Positions 1 to 9,132 of a stretch of DNA of 64,000 nt are shown in pieces. The stretch is from Sphingomonas lycopersici. Its GTDB lineage: Bacteria > Pseudomonadota > Alphaproteobacteria > Sphingomonadales > Sphingomonadaceae. How positions within the stretch are numbered: the stretch's first letter is position 1; the number at the start of each line of letters is the position of its first letter. Under the pieces are notes generated by a model. That model was given only the letters and a program-made list of their open reading frames with translations. It was not told the origin of the DNA and made no database searches. The stretch covers positions 1 through 64,000 of the forward strand of contig NZ_JANFAU010000005.1 in the NCBI RefSeq assembly GCF_026130605.1. Direction: 5' to 3'. Made by a program: the position numbers and the translations under genes.

Positions 1-53
1 CGCGGCGGGCGTCTTTTGACGCCATGCGGCGTCGCGCGTCGGTCACGATGCAT
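1..53 (-). CDS. Possible 5' end of a leftward gene, cut by the window edge
   Basis: Reading leftward there is a good ribosome-binding sequence (AGGAGGGAG, about positions 63-71) followed by two ATG codons. The first, at 60, opens a five-codon frame that stops at once. The second, at 53, opens a frame that stays open to the window edge and begins MHRDRRATPHGVKRRPP. Only 17 residues are visible, so the product cannot be named. It could also be non-coding. Confidence 0.25.
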   Translation of the reverse strand, partial: MHRDRRATPHGVKRRPP

Positions 54-133
54 AATGCATCGCTCCCTCCTTGCTCCTTGCCTGACGCCAAAATCCGCTC
101 CGTCGAGGCCGTTGCCGCTTATGGGTCTGGACC

Positions 134-1750
134 CTAGCGTGATCGGAAAAGACTGGTCTCCAGCCACTGCGGGTGCTGCGGATCATCGGCAATCGATCGC
201 GCCACATCCGCAGCGAAATCATCGAGCCGGATCGCTTCGGCGGGGCGCAGCCCGGGCTGGTGGATATCGTCGCTCGGCGAATGATAGCGCGTCGCGCGCC
301 AGTCATGCTCGATGCGGAACGCCTCGCTGCCGGGGGTGAAGCCGAATTTGAACGCCAGCGCCGGGATTCCCGCGCGGACGAAGCTGTACTGGTCGGTGCG
401 GGTGAAGCTGTTGCGGTTGGGCAAGGGATCGGGGACGATCTCCAGCCCGTGCCGCGCGGCGGTCGCGCGCGCGATGTCGCCGAGCGTGCTCTCGCGGTCG
501 CCCTGCGCCTGGACGCTGGTTAGCGGCCAGAGCGGGAGCAGGACGTCGAAATTGATATCGGCGACGATCGTGCCGGCAACGCTCGGCCGCTTGGCGAAAT
601 AGCTCGATCCGAGCAGCCCCGCCTCCTCCGCGGTGACGATGACGAACAGGATCGACCGCTTGGGCCGCGGCCCTTTGGCGATCTGCTGCGCGATATCGAG
701 CACCGTGGCGACCCCCGAGCCGTCGTCGATCGCGCCGTTGTAGATGCGGTCGCCGCCGATCGCGGGGCCGATCCCGACATGATCGAGATGCGCCGATATG
801 ACGACATGCTCGCGCGCCAGCGCCGGATCGCTCCCGACGATCTTCGCGACCAGATTGGGCGAGACCAACTGGCGATGCCGGGTGACGATGCTCGCGCGCA
901 GGCGTTGCGGCAGCGCGAAGGCCGGGATCGGGCGCGACGCATCCGAGGCGGCGGCGAGATCGGCGAAATTATGCCCCGAGCCGGCGAGCAGCCGCTCGCT
1001 CGTCGCGGCATCGACCCGTGCGACGAGGAACCCGGCGGGCACCTCGCGCAGCGCGGGATCGGCGAGATACATGCCGGGCTGCCCGGCGAGCAGCTTCTGC
1101 CGCTCCCACGGGATCTCGATCTGCGCCGGCGGGGTGAGCGTGATCAGCCCGACCGCCCCGGCGCGCGCGAGGAATTTGGCGCGCTCGGCGCGGTTGCTCG
1201 CCTTGTCGGGGCCGAGCAGGCTGGCCGGGCCGCCCGCGATCGTCACGACGATCTTGCCCTTGATGTCGAGCCCGGCGAAATCGTCATGCCCGCGCTCGGG
1301 GAGATGCAGGCCATAGCCGGCGAAGACCAAAGGCGCGTCGACAGTCGCCGGGCGCGGCCCGCCGTCGGCCGAGATCAGCATGTCCGCGCCGAGCGCGAGC
1401 GGCGCAGCCTTGCCATCCGGGCCGATCAGCGCGGCGGTCGACGCGGCATGATCGATAATTTGCTGTTCGAACGTGACCTGCTGGCGGAAACCGCCCTTCT
1501 CGCCGGCCGGCGCCAGCCCGATCGCGCGAAAGCGCTGCTCGACGTAAAGCGCAGCGCGCAAATGGCCGCGCGATCCCGTCTCGCGCCCCTCATTGGCATC
1601 GCTGGCGATCTCTCCGACATCCGCCATCCATTGCTGCGCGCGGTCGGGCGCCGGCGCGGCGCCGGGCAGCAGCAGCGCCAGCGCGGCCAGCACGGCATTT
1701 CTCCGCCCCGAACCTTCCCGATCGCGCGAACCATTTCTGTCTGTCGCCAA
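134..1750 (-). CDS. M28-family zinc aminopeptidase with PA domain, exported
   Basis: Likely a periplasmic di-zinc aminopeptidase that trims N-terminal residues from peptides. The C-terminal half shows the M28 metal ligands in order: H and D in HLDHVG, D in DDGSGV, the acidic pair in TAEEAG, D in NFDVLLP, and the late H in YHSPSDD. The middle third (FAGYGL through GKIVVTIAGG) has the protease-associated insert usual in this family. A hydrophobic stretch (VLAALALLLPGAAPA) looks like a signal peptide. The start is uncertain. I chose TTG at 1750 because GGGAG lies about six bases upstream and it retains an RR n-region before the hydrophobic core. GTG at 1693, behind GGCGGAG, is the main alternative. 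It is transcribed away from the peptide-salvage run but shares its theme, so a role in processing imported peptides is plausible. Confidence 0.85.
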   Translation of the reverse strand: MATDRNGSRDREGSGRRNAVLAALALLLPGAAPAPDRAQQWMADVGEIASDANEGRETGSRGHLRAALYVEQRFRAIGLAPAGEKGGFRQQVTFEQQIIDHAASTAALIGPDGKAAPLALGADMLISADGGPRPATVDAPLVFAGYGLHLPERGHDDFAGLDIKGKIVVTIAGGPASLLGPDKASNRAERAKFLARAGAVGLITLTPPAQIEIPWERQKLLAGQPGMYLADPALREVPAGFLVARVDAATSERLLAGSGHNFADLAAASDASRPIPAFALPQRLRASIVTRHRQLVSPNLVAKIVGSDPALAREHVVISAHLDHVGIGPAIGGDRIYNGAIDDGSGVATVLDIAQQIAKGPRPKRSILFVIVTAEEAGLLGSSYFAKRPSVAGTIVADINFDVLLPLWPLTSVQAQGDRESTLGDIARATAARHGLEIVPDPLPNRNSFTRTDQYSFVRAGIPALAFKFGFTPGSEAFRIEHDWRATRYHSPSDDIHQPGLRPAEAIRLDDFAADVARSIADDPQHPQWLETSLFRSR

Positions 1751-1844
1751 CACCCGCTCCCGGCCTTGTTTCAAACGACGGGTAAGGAGGTGGGATTTTT
1801 CTGTCCATGTTGCTTTGGACGGCAAAACTAACTTCCCGGCATCG

Positions 1845-2765
1845 TCACTCGCGTCGTGCCCGCGGCGGCTGGTGGCCCGCGAACCCGGTGAAGGTCTGAT
1901 GCAGCCGCGTCAGCTGTTCGAGCCGCTGTTCGACCCGCGGTCCGATTTGGCGGATCACCGCATTGACCAACAGATTGACCGCGCAGACCAGCGCCACCGG
2001 CGAACTCCAGAACATCCCGGTCTGGGTCGGCACCGCGACGACGTTGGGGGTGAAGCGCGGTGCCCAATCGCAGAAGATATCGGTCAGCATGATCAGCGGG
2101 ATACCGCGCTGGCTGGCCTGTTCGGCGATCAGATAGGATTGTCGCGAATAGCGCCGGATATCGATCACCACGAGGCATGAATCGGCCTCGTCGCTGGCGA
2201 ACACATCGGCGTAATTGCCCGCGGTCAGATCGACCAGCCGCACCCCGTCGCGCATGAATTGCAAATGGTTGGCGAGCAGCATCGCGATCCCGCGCTCGGT
2301 CTGGAACCCCGCGATCTGCACCGTGCGCGATTGCGCGAGCAGCCGGACGCACTCGGCCCAATTATCGGTCTCGGTCAGGCGATAGACCGCCATCAACGAC
2401 GCCATCTCGCGCTGGAAGCTGGCATCGGGCGCGCGATCGGCGGATTCGACGAATTCGACCAGATCGTCCCCGATCAGCCACGGCAAAGCATCGGTCGCGC
2501 TGTCCTTCAGATCATGCTTCAACGCCTTGAAATTGCGGTAGCCCAGTCGGCGCGCGAAGCGGCCGACGGTGATCTCGCTCACCCCCACGCGATCGGCCAG
2601 CGACACCGCCGTTTCGAATGCGAGCGTCGCATAATGCGCCAGGATATGCTGCGCGATCGCCCGCTCGGCGCTGGTATAATCGTCGAGCCCGGCCTGTAGC
2701 CGCCGCAGCAACGGGACGTTGGGGATCGCCTGCGAATCCGCGCCGTCGATTTCGCCTTTGTCCAT
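1845..2765 (-). CDS. RpiR/MurR-family transcriptional regulator (HTH plus SIS domain)
   Basis: A 306-residue regulator. Residues 50-80 form the RpiR-type helix-turn-helix (AVSLADRVGVSEITVGRFAR), and residues 140-270 form a SIS domain, which in this family binds a phosphosugar or related metabolite. It is divergent from the TonB receptor, and the 166-bp gap carries an inverted repeat and a promoter-like pair. It is therefore the obvious regulator of the receptor, deacylase and DgcN run. Known relatives control N-acetylmuramate, sugar-phosphate or amino-acid catabolism, which fits salvage of wall-derived peptides. The ligand is inferred, not shown. The ATG at 2765 is preceded by a purine-rich GGGAGGAGCG sequence. 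Confidence 0.88.
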   Translation of the reverse strand: MDKGEIDGADSQAIPNVPLLRRLQAGLDDYTSAERAIAQHILAHYATLAFETAVSLADRVGVSEITVGRFARRLGYRNFKALKHDLKDSATDALPWLIGDDLVEFVESADRAPDASFQREMASLMAVYRLTETDNWAECVRLLAQSRTVQIAGFQTERGIAMLLANHLQFMRDGVRLVDLTAGNYADVFASDEADSCLVVIDIRRYSRQSYLIAEQASQRGIPLIMLTDIFCDWAPRFTPNVVAVPTQTGMFWSSPVALVCAVNLLVNAVIRQIGPRVEQRLEQLTRLHQTFTGFAGHQPPRARRE

Positions 2766-2813
2766 CGCGCTCCTCCCGTTTCGCCGCGATCTGGCTATCT
2801 CCTCAGATGTTAG

Positions 2814-2824
2814 TTGTCCAACAA
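2814..2824. promoter_or_regulatory. Inverted repeat TTGT-N3-ACAA, candidate RpiR operator
   Basis: A perfect TTGT-CCA-ACAA inverted repeat lies in the divergent gap between the RpiR gene and the TonB receptor, ten bases before a TTGACA box. Its place suits an operator that acts on both promoters. Binding by the neighbour is an inference. Confidence 0.4.
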
Positions 2825-2833
2825 AACTATCAA

Positions 2834-2862
2834 TTGACAGAAATATTTCACTACCGCTCTAT
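2834..2862 (+). promoter_or_regulatory. Sigma70-like promoter for the TonB receptor operon
   Basis: TTGACA (2834-2839) is followed after 17 bases by CTCTAT (2857-2862). The -35 box is exact and the -10 box is weak. The local AT content is high compared with the rest of the region. Transcription would begin around 2869, leaving a leader of roughly 60 bases before the receptor ATG. Confidence 0.5.
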
Positions 2863-2931
2863 CACACGCCACGACGCCGCAGGGATCGGCGCGCGAATTT
2901 CGAACATGCTGCCGGATGGGGAGGCGCGGTG

Positions 2932-5058
2932 ATGAAGGTTTCTCGGCAAAGGATCGGCGGGCTATTGGCGGCGAGCGCATTGGTGGCGCTCGCCTCGCCC
3001 GCGCTGGCGCAGACGCAAACGCAGGGTGCCGCGGCGGCGCCCGCCGACACCGGCGGCGATATCGTCGTTTCGGGCTATCGTTATCTCAGCGAGGATACCA
3101 GCGGCACCACCGGCCTGCCGCTGCCGATCGAGGAGGTGCCGCAGTCGATCAGCCTCGTCAGCCAGGATTTCCTCAAGGCTGCGGACCTCAAGTCCTTAGG
3201 CGAAATTGCGCAATATTCGCCCGGCGCCTTGTTCGCGGGCAATCAGGAAGGGTTCGGCAGCATCGTCAAGCTGCGCGGCTTCACCGCCGGCAGCGCGGTC
3301 GACGGGCTGACGGTCGGTTCGCTCGATTTCGACCCCGATTATGCGACGATCGACCGGATGGAGATCGTCAAGGGCCCGTCCTCGGTGGTCTATGGCGCGG
3401 CGAGCCCCGGCGGGCTGATCAACCTCGTGACCAAGGCCGCGCGCGCCAATACGCCAAGCTATGTCGAGGCGCTCGGCGGATCGTGGGGCCGCTGGCGGCT
3501 GGAGGGGCAGGTTGCGGGCGCGCTCAACAGCTCGGGCTCGATCCGCGCGATCGGGGTCGCCGCGCATGAGGAAGCCAATAGCTTCATGACCGACGTCCGC
3601 TCGCGCAAGACCGTGCTCTATGGCGGGGTCGATGCCGATATCGCGAGCGGGCTGACCGGCTATATCCACGCGGCTTACGAACGCTATCGCCGCACCGCGT
3701 TCGACGGCATCCCGACGCTGCCCGACGGCACCCCCGCCCCGGTCGACCGCTCGTTCTTCATCGGCGCGCGCGATTTCGTGCTGACCACCACGGTCAAGCG
3801 CGTCAGCGCGGGGCTCGACTGGAAGGTCTCGTCGGCCTGGTCGGTGAGCCTCAAGACCAATTTCCAGGACGCCAATACCCACGGCCCCGCCGCCTATGGC
3901 TTCGATCTGATGCCCAACGGCGACTTTTCCTATTCGATCCAGAATCTCCTCAAGAACGACAAGCGCGATTTCAGCATCGGCGCCTCGTCGATCCTCAAGC
4001 TCGACGGCGTGGGGATGGCCGACAGCTTCCTCTCCGCCTCGGCGATCTACCACGAAACCTCGCTCACCGCGGTGGGCAGCACGCCGCAGATCGACGGCAG
4101 CGATACCGGCACGGCGAATATCTTCGACGGGGTGAAGGCTATCGAGGCGACAATCGCCAGCGCGGCCTTCCCCGGCCCGATCTACAATTACGGGCAGCGG
4201 CTGAAATATCTCACGCTGTCGGGCCAGGCGGTGCTCAAGGTGACCCCGTGGGCGACCGTGCTCGGCGGGCTTTCGTGGTCGAAGCCCGACAACAGCACGC
4301 GGCTCGACAGCCCGTGGCAGGATTTCAGCGGCAACAGCAAGATGAGCTATCGCGCCGCGCTGACGGTGGAGCCGGTCACCGGGGTCAACCTCTACGGATC
4401 GTACAGCGAATCCTTCCAGCCGCAGCTCAGGATCGACGTCGCCGGACGCATCCTGCAACCGCTCACCGGGCGTCAGTATGAGCTGGGCGCCAAATATGTC
4501 TCGCCCGACCGCCGGCTGCTGCTCACCGCCGCCTTGTTCGACATCACCCAGGCCAATCAGGCGCTGTTCGACGAGATCGGCCCCGACGGCACCGACCGCT
4601 ACCGCGCGCTCGGCGAGACGCGGCATCGCGGGCTGGAGCTGGAGGCGATCGGCCGCATCACCGGATCGTGGCAGGTCAACGCCGGCTTCACCCTGCTCGA
4701 CGCCAAGATCAGGAAGGACGACGATCCGACGGTGATCGGCAAGGCCGAGACCTATCTCCCCCGTACCACCGCCAGCCTCTATACCAGCTATGACTTCAAC
4801 TTCGGGCTGTTCCTCGGCGCGGGCGTGCGCTTCGTCGATGCGGTGAAGACCTCGTTCGACGGCTCGACCCGCGATCTGCCGTCCTACACCTTGGTCGACG
4901 CTTCGGCCGGGTACAATCTCGGCAAGTGGCGGTTGCAGCTCAACCTCAAGAACATCTTCGACAAGCATTATTACATCAACAATTACCAGACCCTGTTCTA
5001 TGGCAACGTGGTCGGCGAGCCGCGCAGCTTCACCCTCTCGCTGCGGCGGACCTTTTGA
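2932..5058 (+). CDS. TonB-dependent receptor, siderophore (FecA/FhuA-like) class
   Basis: An outer-membrane receptor of 708 residues for energy-dependent uptake. A signal peptide (GLLAASALVALASPALAQ) is followed by a TonB-box-like DIVVSG near residue 40. A plug domain follows with IEEVPQSISLVSQDF, MEIVKGPSSVVYGAASPGG and GLINLVTKAA, the hallmarks of the siderophore-type subfamily. The barrel ends with a terminal Phe (SLRRTF), as expected for BAM-dependent insertion. The ATG at 2932 has a strong GGGGAGG site upstream, whereas in-frame codons further upstream would run through the promoter. The next gene starts two bases after the stop, so this is the first gene of an operon. The family often imports iron chelates, but the neighbours (deacylase, DgcN, serine hydrolase) point to a peptide or acylated amino acid. 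Confidence 0.92.
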   Translation: MKVSRQRIGGLLAASALVALASPALAQTQTQGAAAAPADTGGDIVVSGYRYLSEDTSGTTGLPLPIEEVPQSISLVSQDFLKAADLKSLGEIAQYSPGALFAGNQEGFGSIVKLRGFTAGSAVDGLTVGSLDFDPDYATIDRMEIVKGPSSVVYGAASPGGLINLVTKAARANTPSYVEALGGSWGRWRLEGQVAGALNSSGSIRAIGVAAHEEANSFMTDVRSRKTVLYGGVDADIASGLTGYIHAAYERYRRTAFDGIPTLPDGTPAPVDRSFFIGARDFVLTTTVKRVSAGLDWKVSSAWSVSLKTNFQDANTHGPAAYGFDLMPNGDFSYSIQNLLKNDKRDFSIGASSILKLDGVGMADSFLSASAIYHETSLTAVGSTPQIDGSDTGTANIFDGVKAIEATIASAAFPGPIYNYGQRLKYLTLSGQAVLKVTPWATVLGGLSWSKPDNSTRLDSPWQDFSGNSKMSYRAALTVEPVTGVNLYGSYSESFQPQLRIDVAGRILQPLTGRQYELGAKYVSPDRRLLLTAALFDITQANQALFDEIGPDGTDRYRALGETRHRGLELEAIGRITGSWQVNAGFTLLDAKIRKDDDPTVIGKAETYLPRTTASLYTSYDFNFGLFLGAGVRFVDAVKTSFDGSTRDLPSYTLVDASAGYNLGKWRLQLNLKNIFDKHYYINNYQTLFYGNVVGEPRSFTLSLRRTF

Positions 5059-5060
5059 CG

Positions 5061-6536
5061 ATGCGCGGATTGTTCGCCGCGACCGCGGCGCTCGCGCTGC
5101 TGGCGGCGCCGGTCGGGGCGAAGGTCCACGATGTGGTCTATCTCGGCGCGCGCGCGATCGATCCGGCGAGCGGGCTCGACGCGATCCGCAACATCGCGAT
5201 CGACGGCGATAGGATCACCGCCGTCACCGCCGCCAAGCTGCAGGGCAAGAGGACGATCGACGCGCGCGGGCTGGTCGCCGCGCCGGGGTTCATCGACCTC
5301 CACTCGCACGCCGGCAATTTCGAGACCGCGCGCTATCAGGCAAAGGACGGGGTCACGACGCGACTGGAGCTGGAACTCGGCACCTATCCGGTCGATCGCT
5401 GGTACGCCGCGCGGCAGGGACAGGCGCTGATCAATTACGGCACCAGCGTCGGGCATACCGCGATCCGCTATTTCCTCCAGAAAGGCGGGGGCGCGGCGGG
5501 GCTTGCCGCGCTCAAGGACCCGGACGCGATGTTCAGCGCGCCGGAAATCTCGCAGATGATTCCCGATGCGGCTTATGCGCGGCTGACGCCTCTGCTCGAA
5601 GAAGGCTTGCGGCAGGGCGCGATCGGGGTCGGCAGCGGGACGCAATATTCGCCCGGGATCACGCGGCGCGAGATGCTCGACGTCACCCGCGTCGCGGGCA
5701 AGGCGCATAGCTGCGTCTTCACCCACATCCGCTACGGCAGCCTCGTCGAGCCGGGGAGCACGCTGGAGGCGGTGCAGGAGAATATCGCCAATGCGGCGAT
5801 CACCGGCGCCTGCGTCCATATCGTTCACATCAACAGCATGGCGATGTCCGACGCGCCGCTGATGGTGCGGCTGATGCATGATGCGCGGTCGCACGGCGTC
5901 GACGTCTCGACCGAAACCTATCCGTGGGACGGCTCGGTCGATGTGATCCGCAGCGTGATCTTCGATCCCGGCTGGGAGAAGCGCTGGGGGGTGAAGGTCG
6001 GCGACCTGCAATCGCGCGTCACGGGCAAAAGGCTGACCCAGGCGGAATTCGACGCGCTGCGCAGCGGCACCGGCGACGACGGCGTGATCATGCACATGAA
6101 CAGCGAGGCGACGATCGAGGCCTTGCTCAAGGACCCGCTGGTGCTGGTGGCGAGCGACGGCGGCAATATCGACGGACCCAACGGCCACCCGCGCTCCGCC
6201 GGCACCTTCGCGCGGATGCTCGGCCATTATGTCCGCGAGGCCAAGACGCTCTCGTTGAGCGACGCGATCCGCAAGATGGCGCTGATGCCGGCCGAGCGGT
6301 TGCAATCCTTCGTCCCCGCGATGCGGCGCAAGGGGCGGTTGCAGGCCGGCGCGGACGCCGATGTCGTGCTGTTCGACCCGCGCACCGTCGGCGCGCGCGC
6401 GGTCTATGGCGATGCCGCGCAATATTCGGAAGGATTTCAGTACGTAATGGTCAACGGCATATTGGTGGTCGATCGCGGCGAACTGGTGCCCGATGTGCGG
6501 CCCGGCCGCCCGGTCTATTCGGGGATGCGCCGATGA
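5061..6536 (+). CDS. Exported D-aminoacylase-like amidohydrolase
   Basis: A 491-residue member of the amidohydrolase superfamily, close to N-acyl-D-amino-acid deacylases. It begins with a clear signal peptide (ATAALALLAAPVGA), so it acts in the periplasm, unlike typical cytoplasmic D-aminoacylases. Visible features are the metal-binding FIDLHSHAG motif near residue 90, the DGVTTRLELELG segment, VHIVHINSMA, the late Asp motif VASDGGNIDGPNGHP, and the C-terminal composite-domain return (GADADVVLFDPRTV). The expected reaction is hydrolysis of the N-acyl group from a D-amino acid. It starts two bases after the receptor stop and its own TGA overlaps the ATG of the DgcN-like gene, which implies translational coupling. 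The exact substrate is not evident. Confidence 0.82.
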   Translation: MRGLFAATAALALLAAPVGAKVHDVVYLGARAIDPASGLDAIRNIAIDGDRITAVTAAKLQGKRTIDARGLVAAPGFIDLHSHAGNFETARYQAKDGVTTRLELELGTYPVDRWYAARQGQALINYGTSVGHTAIRYFLQKGGGAAGLAALKDPDAMFSAPEISQMIPDAAYARLTPLLEEGLRQGAIGVGSGTQYSPGITRREMLDVTRVAGKAHSCVFTHIRYGSLVEPGSTLEAVQENIANAAITGACVHIVHINSMAMSDAPLMVRLMHDARSHGVDVSTETYPWDGSVDVIRSVIFDPGWEKRWGVKVGDLQSRVTGKRLTQAEFDALRSGTGDDGVIMHMNSEATIEALLKDPLVLVASDGGNIDGPNGHPRSAGTFARMLGHYVREAKTLSLSDAIRKMALMPAERLQSFVPAMRRKGRLQAGADADVVLFDPRTVGARAVYGDAAQYSEGFQYVMVNGILVVDRGELVPDVRPGRPVYSGMRR

Positions 6537-7549
6537 CCCCGCTCGATCTGCCGCGGCCGTACCTCCTGTTCCTGGGCGACGCCGACGACACGACCTTCCT
6601 GAAGACCGGGCTCGGGCTGCGCGACTGGGCGCCGGGGCAATGCGTCGCCGAATATAAATGCCCCGGCGCGGGCGCGACGCTGGGGCTGCCGGCGATGACG
6701 CCGCGCGAGGCGCATGCCGCCGGCGCGCGCGCGATGCTGCTGTCGGCGGCGTCGATCGGCGGGGCGATCCCGGCAAGCTGGACCGCGTGTCTGATCGAGG
6801 CGCTCGAGGCGGGGCTCGATATCGTCAGCGGTGCACATCACCGGCTCGCCGACAATCCACAGGTCAGGGCGCGCGCCGAAGCACTCGGCCGGCAATTGAT
6901 CGACGTCCGCACGCCCCCCGCCGACCTGCCGGTCGCGACCGGGCGCAAACGCAGCGGCAAACGCCTGCTGACCGTCGGCACCGATTGCGCGCTCGGCAAG
7001 AAATACACCGCGCTGGCGCTCGCCGAGGCGTTCCGCGCGCGTGGGCTCGCCGCCGATTTCCGCGCCACCGGGCAGACCGGGATCATGATCGCGGGCGCCG
7101 GCATCCCGATCGATTCGGTGATCGCCGATTTCGTCGCGGGCGCGGCGGAACTGCTCAGCCCCGATGCCGCGCCCGATCATTGGGACGTGATCGAGGGCCA
7201 GGGATCGATCTTCCACCCTTCCTATGCCGGCGTCTCGCTCGGGCTGCTCCACGGATCGCAGCCCGACGTCATCGTGCTGTGCCACGCTTATGGCCGCAGG
7301 CGGATCGTCGGGCTGCCCGATTACCCGCTGCCCGCAATCGGCGAGGCGGTGGACCTCACGCTCCGGCTCGCACGGCTCACCAATCCGGATGCGCGCTGCG
7401 GCGGGGTATCGCTCAATACCGCCGGGCTTTCCGCCGAGGCAGCGGCGAAAGTGATCGCCGAATGCACCGATCGCTGGGGCATGCCGGTGGCCGATCCAAT
7501 GCGACAGGGAGCGGCGCTCGACGCGCTGGTAGATTCATGCATCGATTGA
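6533..7549 (+). CDS. dgcN: DgcN-like (DUF1611) D-amino-acid N-acetyltransferase
   Basis: A 338-residue DUF1611-family protein. The family member DgcN was described in marine bacteria as an N-acetyltransferase that acetylates D-glutamate in a D-Glu catabolic route together with the racemase DgcA. Here the P-loop-like GTDCALGKKYT lies at residues 149-159, the ATGQTGIMIAGAGIPID segment follows it, and EGQGSIFHP lies at 221-229, all typical of the family. There is no signal peptide, so it is cytoplasmic. It overlaps the upstream deacylase by four bases (ATGA) and the downstream serine hydrolase by 13 bases. No DgcA-like enolase-superfamily racemase is visible in this window, so the pathway must be completed elsewhere or differs here. 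Confidence 0.82.
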   Translation: MTPLDLPRPYLLFLGDADDTTFLKTGLGLRDWAPGQCVAEYKCPGAGATLGLPAMTPREAHAAGARAMLLSAASIGGAIPASWTACLIEALEAGLDIVSGAHHRLADNPQVRARAEALGRQLIDVRTPPADLPVATGRKRSGKRLLTVGTDCALGKKYTALALAEAFRARGLAADFRATGQTGIMIAGAGIPIDSVIADFVAGAAELLSPDAAPDHWDVIEGQGSIFHPSYAGVSLGLLHGSQPDVIVLCHAYGRRRIVGLPDYPLPAIGEAVDLTLRLARLTNPDARCGGVSLNTAGLSAEAAAKVIAECTDRWGMPVADPMRQGAALDALVDSCID

Positions 7550-9132
7550 CCCGCGCGCTCGCCGCGCTCCTCCTGCTCTCGCTGGCGCCCGCCGCGAACG
7601 CCGAAACCCCGCGCGAAGCGGCGTTGCGCGATATCCGCGCGATGATCGAGGCGGCACCGGGCGAGGCCGGGCTGGTCGTCGCGGTCACCGATCGCGAGCA
7701 GGTGCTGCTCGTCGCGACGCACGGCTATGCCGATATCGCCGCCAAGCGCGCGGTGACCGCGGAGACGCATTTCGCGATCGGCTCGATCTCCAAATCCTTC
7801 ACCGCGCTGACGCTGATGCAGATGGCCGACGAGGGCCGGTTCGATCCCGCCGCGCCGATCGCGCGCTATCTGCCCGATTTCCACCCGCGCTCGCCCTATC
7901 CGGCGATCACCGGCCACGCGCTGCTGACCCACACCGCCGGGCTGCCCAATTACATCACCAACGTCGCGTCGATGCGGTTCCTGATCGCCGCGCTCAACGG
8001 GATCGAGCCGGGCTACGCGCCCGGCGCGCATTTCTGGTATTCCAATTCGGGCTATCAATTGCTCGGCTATGCCGCCGAGCGGATCGACAAGCTGCCCTTC
8101 CCGCTGATCCTCCAGCACCGCACGCTCGATCGGCTGGGCATGACGGAAACCACGCCGCAGATCGACGACCGGCTGCGCGCGACGCTGCCGGTCAGCTATA
8201 CCCGCCAGGTCGACGGACGGCTCGTCGCGGCGCCGTGGTTCAGCTATCTCGCCGCAGACGGCGCGATCACCTCCACCGCCGCGGATATGAGCCGTTATGC
8301 GCGGATGCTGCTCAATCGCGGCGCGCTGCCCAATGGGCGGCTGGTCTCGGCCAGGGCGTTCGAGCGGTTCGCGACCCCGGTGCTCGATGGCTATGGCTAT
8401 GGCATGAACATTGCGCACGACGGCCGGGTGCTCTCGCACAGCGGCGGGATCGCGGGTTTCCAATCCTATCTCGAGATGCACCCGACCGAGAATTTCGCTT
8501 TGGTGTTCCTCTCCAACGGCCCGCTCGACGGGGCATTGCTCGGGCGGATCGTCGCGCGGCTGTCGCGCGACACGCCGACGCTCCCCAAAACGACGCCGCC
8601 TGCCGCGACATCCTCGTTCGCCGGGCGCTTCGTCGCGCGCGACGGGGCGGCGCTCACCTTTGCGGCGACGAACGACGGCGGGCTGCGCGCTGGCGACCAG
8701 CCGCTGACCCGGCTCGCGAACGATTTGTGGGGCGCGTATCTCACCCCCCATGGGCCGCGCACCTTCCAGTTCCGGCGCGATGCCGGGGGCGTTATCACCG
8801 GGGTGTCGGAAGGAGCGTCGGACTATGCACGCGAAGGAAGTCCCGCCCCCGCCGCCGCGCCGGCCGGCTATCGGGCATTCGTCGGCCGGTACGCGACGCA
8901 CGGCGAGGAAGGCCCCGGCGTCCGCGTCTTCGTCCAGCAAGGGCAACTTATGATATCCTACGCGGACACCAATGCGCCCCCCACCCCGCTGGCGGCAATC
9001 GACGAGACGCATTTCCGCTTCGCCGAACCCGCGTTCGCCCCCGAGCGGCTGGCGTTCGACACGGTCATCGACGGGCAGGCGCAGCGGCTGACGATGTCGG
9101 GCGTCCCGCTCTATCGCATCGATCTGCCGTGA
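7537..9132 (+). CDS. Exported S12-family serine hydrolase (beta-lactamase fold)
   Basis: A 531-residue serine hydrolase related to class C beta-lactamases, D-aminopeptidases and D,D-carboxypeptidases. A signal peptide (ALAALLLLSLAPAANA) is followed by the catalytic SxxK at residues 83-86 (SISK), the YxN motif at 168-170 (YSN), and a HSGG box at 301-304 in place of KTG. Residues after about 380 form extra beta-rich C-terminal domains, as in D-aminopeptidase DAP-like enzymes. It starts 13 bases inside dgcN, so it is tightly coupled. The context suggests release of D-amino acids from peptides in the periplasm. Esterase or beta-lactamase-like activity cannot be excluded from the sequence. Confidence 0.85.
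   Translation: MHRLTRALAALLLLSLAPAANAETPREAALRDIRAMIEAAPGEAGLVVAVTDREQVLLVATHGYADIAAKRAVTAETHFAIGSISKSFTALTLMQMADEGRFDPAAPIARYLPDFHPRSPYPAITGHALLTHTAGLPNYITNVASMRFLIAALNGIEPGYAPGAHFWYSNSGYQLLGYAAERIDKLPFPLILQHRTLDRLGMTETTPQIDDRLRATLPVSYTRQVDGRLVAAPWFSYLAADGAITSTAADMSRYARMLLNRGALPNGRLVSARAFERFATPVLDGYGYGMNIAHDGRVLSHSGGIAGFQSYLEMHPTENFALVFLSNGPLDGALLGRIVARLSRDTPTLPKTTPPAATSSFAGRFVARDGAALTFAATNDGGLRAGDQPLTRLANDLWGAYLTPHGPRTFQFRRDAGGVITGVSEGASDYAREGSPAPAAAPAGYRAFVGRYATHGEEGPGVRVFVQQGQLMISYADTNAPPTPLAAIDETHFRFAEPAFAPERLAFDTVIDGQAQRLTMSGVPLYRIDLP

Noticed and set aside
2932..5058. Calling the first receptor operon an iron-siderophore uptake locus
   Set aside because: The receptor subfamily allows it, but no Fur-like box, siderophore synthesis gene, PepSY protein or ABC transporter is present, and the coupled genes concern acyl-amino acids and peptides.
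4998..6776. Open frame of 592 codons on the minus strand over the deacylase gene
   Set aside because: It crosses a gene junction and has no recognisable domain. The plus-strand genes have signal peptides, motifs and overlaps that fit.
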